Source: Onchocerca lupi
Taxonomy: Eukaryota; Nematoda; Chromadorea; Rhabditida; Onchocercidae
NCBI GenBank assembly: GCA_028564675.1
Contig: JAOVVO010000461.1
Span: 1-64,000 of the forward strand
DNA length: 64,000 nt
Direction of reading: 5' to 3'
Shown: piece by piece, positions 36,251 to 47,700 of the stretch
Layout: each line of letters begins with the position of its first letter
Position numbering within the stretch: position 1 is the first letter of the stretch
Notes under the pieces: model-generated
The model's database searches: none
Seen by the model: only the letters and a program-made list of their open reading frames with translations
Told to the model about the DNA's origin: nothing
Program-made: the position numbers and the translations under genes

Positions 36251-36639
36251 ATTGTTTTATTAATATGAGTAAAAATTTATCATCGAAATATTGTTTTAAT
36301 TGTGTCACTCTATTAAGTAATATTATATTTATATACTCAATAACCTTGCTAATTATCGATGGAATGATGAGCATAATAATGAATTATTGATTTTTGCGAA
36401 GCATAAATGCTGTTTATCATTATTATTATAATTAGTTATAGCTAGAATGGGCAAATTGACAACAAAAATCCTTTCAATTAGAAAAATGACTTCATCGTTT
36501 GATAACTTATCAATAATAGTTCCAATTATGATAAGAAAATACTTATTGAGACAATTTTTTATAGCAATTGATAGCAATAAAAAATAATAGCTAGGATTAT
36601 TAATAACAATTTATAATACTGTGATAAAAATTATAGTAT

Positions 36640-36965
36640 CTGTAAATATTTTGTCAGTGATAATAGCAATGAAAAGATTCATTAATTGACAAATCAAAAA
36701 GATATTGATTAAGTCTATTTCCACGAGAATGATGTTATTAACAAAATAACGATAATTATAATTGTTAATAAAAATATTGATTAGAATTTATTTCATGCTA
36801 AAAACTTTTATCAAAATAATGATAGATCATTTCACAAAGACAATGTTAATAAAAGTAATGGTAATTATGATTATTAATGGAAGTATTTATTAGAATTTAT
36901 CTCATACTAATAACTATTATAATGGTAATAGATATTTTCACAGATATAATAATAACAAATATAAT
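36640..36965. repeat. degenerate ~110-bp tandem repeat
   Basis: Two to three diverged units share attgatta(g)aatttat(t/c)tcat(g/a)cta, then ataatg(a/g)taga, then ttcaca(a/g)a. No coding potential. Confidence 0.6.
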
Positions 36966-37539
36966 TTAAAAAAAGATGCAAAAACTTGTATGAGTTATAA
37001 AATTAAAATTGAAATAATAAATCATTCAATCAATTTCGTCTTTTTTCCACTTTTTTTCCTCTCTTTTAATTAGTTATTTATTTTCTTGATTGCTTGTTTT
37101 TAGTTTTTTATTTCCTTCTGATGTTTGTTGGAAATGATGAATGGCGCAGCAATTTATTTTATCATTGTTTGCTTATCATTTTATCATGATAACCAGAATT
37201 TTTAATTAAGTGGTGAAATATTTAGAAATGAAAAGGAAATTTAACGACAAATAGCTGGCAAAATACTGGTTTACTTCCGCTGAATCTTTTCCTTCTTTTT
37301 TTTTTAAGAAATTATTACTCAGAAAAAAAAAGGAGAGAAAAAAGAAAAAAAGAGGGAGAAATTTTATTTCACTTTCATCTCTAATTTTTTGCGAAATTTA
37401 CACCATTTCAAACGATAATTTTACACCAGTTAAAACGATCATTAAAAATTTTGCACCACTTCAACCATACATTATTTCCTTTACTTTTCTAGATTTTCTT
37501 TTACTTTCCTATATGTTTGATTATTTTAGTTAATATTTT

Positions 37540-37935
37540 ACACATTTAAATATTATAATTTGTTGTTAATGAAATTAATTCTTGCTGATATTTTGCATAT
37601 TTTTTTTAAAATATCGGTTAGAAATCAATTCCGACTAATATTTAAACATATGAATATTGCAATTTGTTGTCAGTAGAATCAATTCTGGCTGATATTGTGC
37701 CTTCAAATATATTATAATTCATTATTGATGAAATTAATTTTGGTTGATGGTTTTATTAAATAAATTAATTCTAAGGTTTTAAACAACTAAATTTTGTTGC
37801 TAATGAAATCAATTTCAATTGATATTCCACAATTTTTTCTTGAAAATATCGGCGGAAATTAATTCCGGCTTATATTTTGTATATTTATACAAATATTGTA
37901 ATTTATTGTTAATGAAATTAATTCCGATGTTAATA
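37540..37935. repeat. degenerate AT-rich tandem repeat
   Basis: A block close to aatttgttgttaatgaaatt followed by aattc(t/c)(g)gctgatatt recurs about five to six times (near 37555, 37660, 37720, 37795, 37900) at irregular spacing. No coding potential. Confidence 0.65.
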
Positions 37936-38786
37936 AAATATGTTTAATTTGAAATGATCATGTTTTATAAGTTAATAAGAATCAGTCACTTGGAAATTAA
38001 ATTAAATAATGACCACTTCTTCATTCTAAATACAGTATGCATTTATAATTTCAAAAATAACTATTTTAATTCTTCAGACAGAAATAGATTAGATTAGTTA
38101 GTGGTGCAAAAAAATCAAATTTCTAGTCATTATTCAACTGCTACAAATTAATACTTTTTTCTTTCCCTTCCGTTTTTCTTTTTTTTTTTTTTTTCAAATT
38201 TACTAATATTTTATTCGATCATTTACGGATAATTTAAATTTCACAATATTTACTGAAAATTTAAGATACTAGTAGAAATGTTTTAAAGGATCTAATAATT
38301 TCTTACTTCAATATAATATGTTCCAATCACGTATTAAAAATGCAATTCTTATTATTCAGAATTGATCTGTAAATAGTAAAATTAGTAAAATCGCTTAAAT
38401 AACAATAATTAAACCGGCAAAAAAATTTTGAAAAAAGGAACAAGTTTTTTAATCATATTTTTTCAGAAGGAAAACTTAAAAAAAAAAGTTAACGATATTG
38501 ATTTGCTTTCAAACTGGTGACGTACAGGAATTTTAAATCTGTTCCAATTTTTTCTTGCAGAAAAAAAAAACATTTCATTAAGATTATTTCCGCATTCCAT
38601 GCTAAGAAAAGAAGATATCATCAATTTAATAATAGTTTCATTACTTTACAAAATTTAATTCATAATTTGATATAAAATATCAACTATTCAACATTCATAC
38701 ATCAATACAATAACTTTGCATAATATTTTATTTGCTGCTGATGGTATCTTATTTATGATTATTGGAATATAAATCTTTACATAATC

Positions 38787-41700
38787 ATGATAATTTTCTA
38801 CTCTATTATTCTCTTACTGATAGCATTTAAGAATATTGCTTCAGTCATAAGCGAAACTAAAAGGTTAGTTAATTATGCATTATCATAATAATAATTACAA
38901 TCGTAATTCATTATCATTACAAATAAATGGCTGCACATTATGAATATTACATTCATTTATAATCTTATCTTTTAATAATATTATATTATCAAGTCAAAAT
39001 GACATATTATTAATGGTTGTTGACGATTTATATCACAGTAATCATTGTTGCAAAGGAAACTATTTGTTGTAGGAAAGTTTTATTGATGGACTGGATGTGG
39101 ACAATACACTGAAATTCAAATATAATAAAAGGCTAATACACTAGTATCGAAGTAGGGAAATAATAGTATTAGAGAAAGTATAAAACAATAAAGGAAAAGT
39201 AGCAAGGTAAATCAAATTGAAGGATTTCATGAATCCAGAGGATACTTTATGGCCGATGACATACTATTTATAGTGAAGATATAAGCATGATTAGTAGACC
39301 GGAAGATTTCCATATGAATGAGTCTACGATTTTTTATTATTAAAATTAAGCTTGGTAAATACAAACAAAGATAGCTATGTGAACAAAGAAAATATTTTGC
39401 ATTTTACAACACATCTGGATTGGGTCTGCAGATATTTGCTAATTTTTAACAATGTAAGACGGAGAGATTTACATGTTTTACAACCCTTTAAACAATCTAA
39501 ATGAGTTCTGTTAGCAGATTGAAGATGAGGAGATAAAGATCATTGTGCTAAGATATGGATAAGTGATTTATTTTACTGAGGAATAAGTTTCTACTGTACA
39601 ACAACTCAGATTATTCCATCATATTTATATCACAAAATATTTCGATTTTGCTAATTATAGTATGAAAAAATTGAAAAAAAAAATAAAATTGAAAAATATT
39701 TTTCAAAACTTTAAATCGATTCAGAGTTTAGTTTATTTATTCACAAATAACTCATTTTTTAGGACTTATTCTATTCTGCGAATTATTCCTGAAAATGTTG
39801 AGCAATTAGAATTTTTGTCTACATTGTATCTTACTGATGATGAAATGGTATAATCTTTGTTTTCATTTGATAACTTAAATAATGGAAAACTAGTCGATCT
39901 TAGTTAAGTAAAGAATGAATACAAAGAAAAAAAAATAGATCAGAAATAAAATATTTAAAATTTTGTCACATTTACAGCAAGCAATATAACATAAAATGAA
40001 ATGAATTAATCCAATTTTTTCACCATATCTATTTGAAAACATGCAACAATTTCAAATTCAGATTTAATCAAAAAATGTAAAAATAATTATCATTTTGCCT
40101 TTAATTAAATTTTAGGTAGATTTCTGGAAGCCACCAACAAGAATTAATGAAACTGTCGATATCATGGTTAATCCAGGAACAATGGATGAACTTAATCACT
40201 TGTTGGGAATGAAATCAATTTCCTATCACATTGAAGTGGATGATTTTGAAAAGTAAGCTATCAAAGAGTAATTTTTATCACAGTGATAAGCTTTAAATTT
40301 TATTAATATTTTTTGGCTAAACTACTTAGTCTAATTAGTTCCAATTCATCTAATTTTCTTTTTCATCGATCTATTATATTCAAAAGTATTAATTATAATT
40401 TATTACTATCCTCTTATTAGTTTTTTTTCGCAACTTAATATTTTTTATAACAAATTTATTGATTTATTTAATTTTTTTTTCGTTTGAATCTAATAATTTT
40501 GATTTCATTCATCTCTTTTTTCGAATTTTAGTAATTTATTAAATTGCTGTTCCATTAATACGATCGAATTTCGATGCAGATAATACAATTTCCTTTTTTG
40601 AACTATATTTTTCTGGAAATTATTGAATGAATGATGAATTTGATACAAATTGCAATTTTTTTTTATTTTTAATATTAATAACAAATGAGTAAATATATGA
40701 CAAAATAAAAAATTAATTGCAGTTTTGCATATTAATTAGACTTTCATTTCAAATTTTAATTTTTAATTGGTATCAAAAAATAACAACAAAATACTAATAG
40801 TAATTATTTAGATATTTACAAAGTAAACAAGAAATGTTACCAAGGAGGAATAAGTCATTTCATAAGGACAGGCGACTTTGGGATGATAATATCAAAAATT
40901 CAAATATTTTCCTGGGTGAATATCACTCTTTTGATGATATTATTAGTTGGTTGAAAAATCTAGAGAAGCAAAATCCTGACATTGTAACAGTTATTAGTAT
41001 TGGTACTACATACGAAGGAAGGAAAATTTATGGAGTTAAGGTATGATTTGATTCGAAAGCGTTAAAATTAAATTATTACTTTACATAATATTAATTTCTT
41101 ACTAAACTCCAAAATTCCTAAAATTAATTTTTACTATTGTTAATTTGTGTATTTGGCAGTATTTGTTACTTATGTCATATAGAAAATGAATTCTAACAAT
41201 ATCTATTATTTATTTATTTACTGGCTGGATCTAGCTAGTCTATATAAATAGAAATGTCATTGTTCGTTTGTTCAGAAATTTTCAACCTCCGAAAGTTCTT
41301 GAAAATACGTCTTATTTATATTAATTCAAAATCTTAGATATCGTAAGGTCACCACCTATTGCTTTGAAATTTTGATATAACGTTGCATTCAAATAATCGC
41401 ATGTTTTTATACACGCGTTGCTGTGGCTCAGTCTGGTTAAGTGGAATAAAAAAGAAGGAGAAAGCCTATGTTTCTAGCTTGAGGAAAAAAACTGATACTT
41501 TGTTATTTTTGATTTGTAGTTCGGTTGGATTGGAGATTGATTCATGCTATTATGATTCAGCCAGGTCAGCAGTAGATATAAGGAGTTTTTTATGTCTTGT
41601 GTGACAGAGATGAATGCTGTTCAGAAAGATTATATTAATTAATGAAGAGTGATCCTTCGTAACAAAAAATTATCAGAAAACATCCAGGCAAATTGATCAC

Positions 41701-44700
41701 TGGGTTATTCTTTCCTTCGTCACTGACAGTGAAGAATACTATTCCAGTAAACTGTTTTTTGCTTTATTGCTATTGTGTCGCTTTGAACTGTCGAACCGGA
41801 ATTTTTGGAACTCCGAATTTTTGCTATTGTTGCGTCGATTTTTGCCGTTTATCTGCGATTGGAGCATTTTGGTTAGAAACATTTTTGTCGTCATTTTGAA
41901 ACTGACTTCACCTTTAGAAATACTAATTGATTTAAACACGACTCCATGTTCAGCAATCACGCAATTATAATCCTCTGCATTCCGGTACAATCTAGCGGAT
42001 GAGCATAGTTGAGCTCGCATTGTAGGGGAAGGAGGAGTTTTGATTGATTCGTGATTTGGAATTCTAGAGTCGTTGGATTGGAGATCTTTTTGCTGCTTTA
42101 ACTTGACTAGGTCAACAATAGCCTTTATTAGGTTTACAGGGAATTAGAAACAATATTGCAACTTACAACTACAAATAATGAGAAAAAAACAATATGCGAG
42201 TAATATAAATAATACTAATAGTGGTCCTTTGATGAATGGTTGCTTGTATTTCGTTGAGATTGCTTGATATTTGCTGAGAACGTTTTGCCACTAATGCTGA
42301 TGTAGGAGAGCCTGTCGCTGATGTAGTTCCCTTATTGCTGATGAACTAACGATGTGACACCTGTATACACTAAGTCCACCACCAGCTTTGATGTACTGAT
42401 TATATGAATACTGAAGAGACTGCTGCCGCCGCTGCTGGTGATATATTCAAGCAGTGATGCTGCTGCCGCGAAAGTTCCCCTTTTATACGGTCATCCTTGA
42501 GAGGGCGGAGGTTCATACATTAGTCACACAAAAAAGACTGGTATAGATAAAGACTAAAGAATAAGAGATAAGCAATGTTTAAAACACTTAAACAAGGAAC
42601 AAAAGTTTGGTCCCTACATTATTCGACAATTGCCATGATTGCAACCATTCGCAATCCTTAAGACAAAGAACATGATATTAATCCTAATGACACTTCATAC
42701 ATATTTCACAATCACTTACAATCCTTAGATAAGGAGCATAATATTAATCTTCATAAAATTCCAGACATTAGCATGTTTTACAATTATTTAAGCATTTTTA
42801 CACCCATTTATAATATGTTTTACAGCCATTTAAAATTCCTAAACAAAACACATGAGCATTACCAGCAGATTAGATGGTGAGAAACAAAAAACATTTGGAT
42901 TATGTCGACATTTCGATTTAACGACACGCAAGTTCTCATCGGCACTATGACTGAAGTATGTCTTAATTGCAAGGCTCTGAAATTTAATGAGAAACGAAAG
43001 GAATGTGTTGCGCCGTCAGAAAAATTAAACAACCTCAACTTGAAGAATCACCAATGCCACTAAAAACTTTGCTTGCCGGTTATACCACCAAATCAAAGCG
43101 TTTCTCATCTAAAATCAGAAAATACGACTCATGCTTCCAAATGACGTCGTTCGGTGCAGAAATCGTAACAACACAATTCATGCTAACTTCCAAAGTGGAA
43201 GGATGAATTTATCATAAAGCATGAAGAAATCACATTTTGAAATGCCATCAGTTGTTTCACCAGTATATCATAGATATATTGATATGTATGCAAAAATCGA
43301 AATAGAACGCTTGATATTCATCCATTTGAATCAGACTAATCTTCGCTCTGAACAATACATTCATTTGCGGAATGCAGTTGTAAATGACGGTAATACAACT
43401 AAAATTAGAAAACTAACGATTTTGCATCATATGCATGAGTACATTCAAAATGCAATCGCATATGTTCGCCAATACGGTCGTCCATTAATTATTCATATGC
43501 AATCCAGATCTATTACATTCACATGCAATCCAACTTGAGGTGATAAATCTCTTCTAAAATCTTTTATTTCCTAGGCAGTCGCCGATGGATAGGCATGACA
43601 TCACAGTACGTGTTTTCAAACAAAAGATGAAGTCGCTGATATTGATTTCATGGTAAAACATGAATTATTTTGGTCTGTGCGCTACTGGATGTACTCAGTG
43701 GATTGGCAAAAGAGAGGATTGTCACATGCATATATACTTATCTGGCTTGATGACAATTTACTTCAAACGTAGTCGACGATGTAATAGGTGCTGAATACCG
43801 GATGCCGATGTCGATAAGGATTTGTATGAAATTGTGACGAAAAATTTGATACATGGACCTTGCGGTACACTGAATCCAAAATCACCATGCATGCACATAC
43901 GGAAAATGCTGTAAGCGATATCCTCAAGCATTAATATCCAATACAGTTACAAGATGGATATCCTTTAAACAGAAGATCAGCAGAAGATGGCGATAAATTA
44001 GCAACCATAAAAATGTGAAATGGTGACATCGAAGTAGATAACCAGTGGGATGTTCTATATTCGCCTTTGCTATTAAAAGCATACAAAACGCATAAACGTT
44101 GGAATACTGTAACTCCGTTAAATCGATCAAATATATTTGTAAGTACATGAATTGAGGCAGCGAAATGGCAGTTTTTGGCTTGCAGGAGGAAGTGATAGGA
44201 ATGCGGTATTACATATCGATGAAAGCACACAATATTAGCTGAAATAAGCAGCAATGGAGCTGTATGGTGAATTTTTTCTTTACTCATACATGAACGAAAT
44301 CCAGCTGTTGTTCACTTAGCTCTGCGTCTAGAATATGGACAACCCGTTTATTTCACAGCTGCAAATGAGCAACAAATAGCTCTGAATCTACCGGCCACAA
44401 CATTAACTGCTTTCTTCAGATTGTGTCAAAACGACCCATTTGCGAAAACATTGCCATATTCGGAAGTGCTTACGTATTACGCATGGAATGCGAGTAGAAA
44501 ATCATTTGAATAACGCGAACGAGGAGAACCAGCTGATGGACAACCAGTCATATTCAAACGAACTACGATAGGCAGCTTCGACACTGCTGTGGAAGCAGAT
44601 GAAGCGGTTAATTATCGAACAGAATTTTTGAATTTATTCGATCTGCCAGAGATGCCACCCACGTACTGCAATTGAAAATCGGCGTGCTAATTATCATGTT

Positions 44701-47700
44701 GCGAAATAACAACCAGCCAAAACTTTGCAACGGCATGCGACCTGCAGTAAAAAAATTAATGAGCAATGTTGTAAAAGCAACAATCTTGACAGGACCTTTC
44801 AAAGATGAGGTTGTCCTTATTCCTCACATTCCTATTATTCCAACGGATATGCTATTTCAATTTTGAGAGATTGAAATTCCCAATTCGCTTGGCGTTTGCA
44901 TTCACCATTAACAAAGCTCAGGGTCAATCTTTAGAATTGTGCGATTTAGATCTAGAGAGGGATTGCTTTTCACATGAGCAATTACATGTTGCATGTTCTA
45001 GAGTTGACAAACCAGACAATCTCTATATCTACACAGAATAACAAAAATATTGTGTATCCACAAGTACTGTGAAATAAATTGCTTGAACGAAACATTCCAT
45101 TATACACTATCAAGATCTCGACAATTTCTGCGACGCAAGTACATTCCCCAAAAATTGGAAAATAAACGAATTAATCTTTCACAAAGCAAAAAACGAACGA
45201 AAAGCTTAAATTATTCGCTCCATTCATTTAAAAACACTAGTTTGTTCGAATGCAACGCGATAGGAAAATTTCAAATTAATCGATGAAGTACTTGAAACGT
45301 TGCAGGAAGTAGCCGCAGTTAATGAAAAAAGTAGGCGTGGTGAATAAATTCTATCCGTTCATAAAGGCGCGGTGCAGGGTGAAGTCAAAAATTCAACCCC
45401 CTCATTTTCTTTTAATTGTCACGGACATGACACGTGGAAAAAAGTAAGTATGTCTATACAAAAAAGAAGGCCTTTCGAATACAAGATTGTATCTAAATTT
45501 GATACCAATCGATGGAGAACTGCGAAGTATCGTCCGGGGTAATAGGGGACATTTACATTTTTATTTATATAGATTATTTTTTGGTTTTTAAGATTATTGA
45601 TTATATTATTTAGAGTAACAATTTTTGTTTGCATAAATTGACTAATGCTTGGCTTGGCTTATTCTATTTAGCGCAAAAAAAAAAAAATAGAAATGTAATT
45701 TATGGAATGAAATTTGAATTTGTAAAATATAATTCAAATTTTTATAATTTTCTAGCTTGGCACCAAAAATTCCAGCTCAAAACCAGTAGCTTGGATTGAT
45801 GCCGGTATTCATGCGAGAGAATGGGCATCTATTCATACCGCATTATATTTTATTAAACAAGTATGTATTTTTTTCATATCTTACTTTTATCGAATGCCTG
45901 AATCACTGTATACTTAAACAGTACCGCATATTACCTATAAATTACCTTACATTACTACATGGATTTTTCGAACTGAATAACTTATCTGCTTGCATTGACA
46001 TTATTCTTATGATTTGTACAGAAATTGTTTTCTTATTTGCTCAGTACGTCAATTTAATATGAAATAATTGACTTATCAAAAATGATATTGATTATTATTA
46101 TTGCATACTAACCATATACAATAATTTTTTCGTTTCATAATAGTTCGAGGAATTTGAAAAATTTCGAAAAAAAAAGATCTCAAAAAAATATGTGAATGAT
46201 GATAGTTAAGTCTGAAATAAAGCAAAAATGATTTGCAGCAAATTTAAAGTTTTATGCAAATCAATAAAATAGCAGTTTCATTGTCAAAAATTTTTCAGCT
46301 AATTACCGAATATTATTCGAATCCGAAAATTGAGCAGTATTTGAAATTGTTAGATATTTACATATTTCCATGTCTGAATCCAGATGGTTATGAATATACA
46401 CGAACAAAACCATACCATCCATCCGTAAATTTGTTTCTCTCTATCAAAAAAAATTAAAATGATAATAAAAATTATTCCATATTCATTCTTTTTTTTTTTG
46501 CCAAAATGAATTGCGAATGAATGCAGTCATTTGATTTATGAAATTTAAAATTTGGTCGAATTTGATCAGTTTAATGTGATTTTTCACATTGCGTTGTTGG
46601 GAAAATTAGAATTTACATAATTAGTCAAACAATAATCATTCAATAATTATTCAGATAATTAGTTTGTTCTTTTCTTGCAAAATTTGATTAATTTATCTAC
46701 AATTTTATAAACTTCTCAAAAATTTTTTCTAAGCCTACTTTTTAAACTAATAACTAAATTAAGAAAAAGCAGAAGATGAAGTTTAATAAATGAAATTAAA
46801 ATTGAATTATTGTGAGAGAGAAAAAAACAGAAGAAATTGATTCTAATTTTAACGGTTATTTTAAAGATTCGATTGTGGCGTAAAAATCGGCGATCAACAA
46901 ATTATTATAAGTGGAAAAATGGTAAAAAAGAATACTGCAAAGGAGTTGATTTAAATCGTAATTTTGATTTCCATTTTGCTGGTAATACTTTTGTAAAATC
47001 ACATTTTTACATTTATAAAAGTAATTGTTTTCAATTAAAAAAATGGACACTGCAATATTGATTATTTTTTCATACTTAAAATTATGGTATGTTTATATAT
47101 ATATTGGTTTGTTTATTGAAGAAAAAGGTGTCGAGTACGAAGATTGCGAATTTAAAAATTTGGAGTTTAAAATTTTTGAATATAAAATTTACATGCGATT
47201 TGAAGAAAAATTTAGAGAAAATTAATTTACGATTAATAACAAAATATATAAAAGAAAATTCAAAAAAGATAAAATTGTGCTTGAATCATAAATATATGAA
47301 AAATAATTGATCGAAAATTTTGCTAGTATTCAAATCGGATATTTCATTTTTGTAAAAAACTTGAGAGCATTGCAAATTTTGTTTCAACTTATCAATAAAA
47401 TGCAATGTGAAAGTATTTTCGCTTTAGTTTCGAAAATGTAGCAAAAAAAAAAAAAAAAAATAAAAGTTGCCCGAAAAAATTTAGTATTTTTTTAAAATTT
47501 AATTTCTTTTGAGAAAAAAAGATATCATATTAAAATTATTGAAATTCGTATGAAATATTGTAGCATTATATTAAAATCTATTAAAACTCTTGTCTAGCAA
47601 AGTTTAATGAATTATCAACATTTGTTGAAAAAAAACTAAAATACTTGGAAATAAAAAAATTGCTGAATTTTTCAGCCAAATACCGTATTTATATTGTCCA

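Larger units (their letters stand above)
41239..45573 (+). mobile_element. Helitron inserted in carboxypeptidase intron 4 (decayed autonomous copy)
   Basis: The element begins tctatataaatagaaatgt (41239-41257) and ends with the inverted form acatttttatttatataga (45555-45573), 18 of 19 bases matching. Short terminal inverted repeats are a feature of the Helitron2/Helentron type, not of classical Helitrons. Inside, in order: a noncoding 5' part, the Helitron N-like domain (42970-43200), the HUH replication initiator (43560-44290) and the end of the helicase (44300-45041). A gtcc...ggac stem with loop lies close to the right end (about 45533-45550). Many stops and frameshifts show it is dead. 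It has the same orientation as the host gene and does not touch an exon. Confidence 0.8.

Noticed and set aside
41739..42020. 93-codon minus-strand frame in the Helitron
   Set aside because: Antisense shadow of a noncoding part of the plus-oriented Helitron; its homologue at 24190-24408 is the shadow of the real plus-strand Helitron frame.
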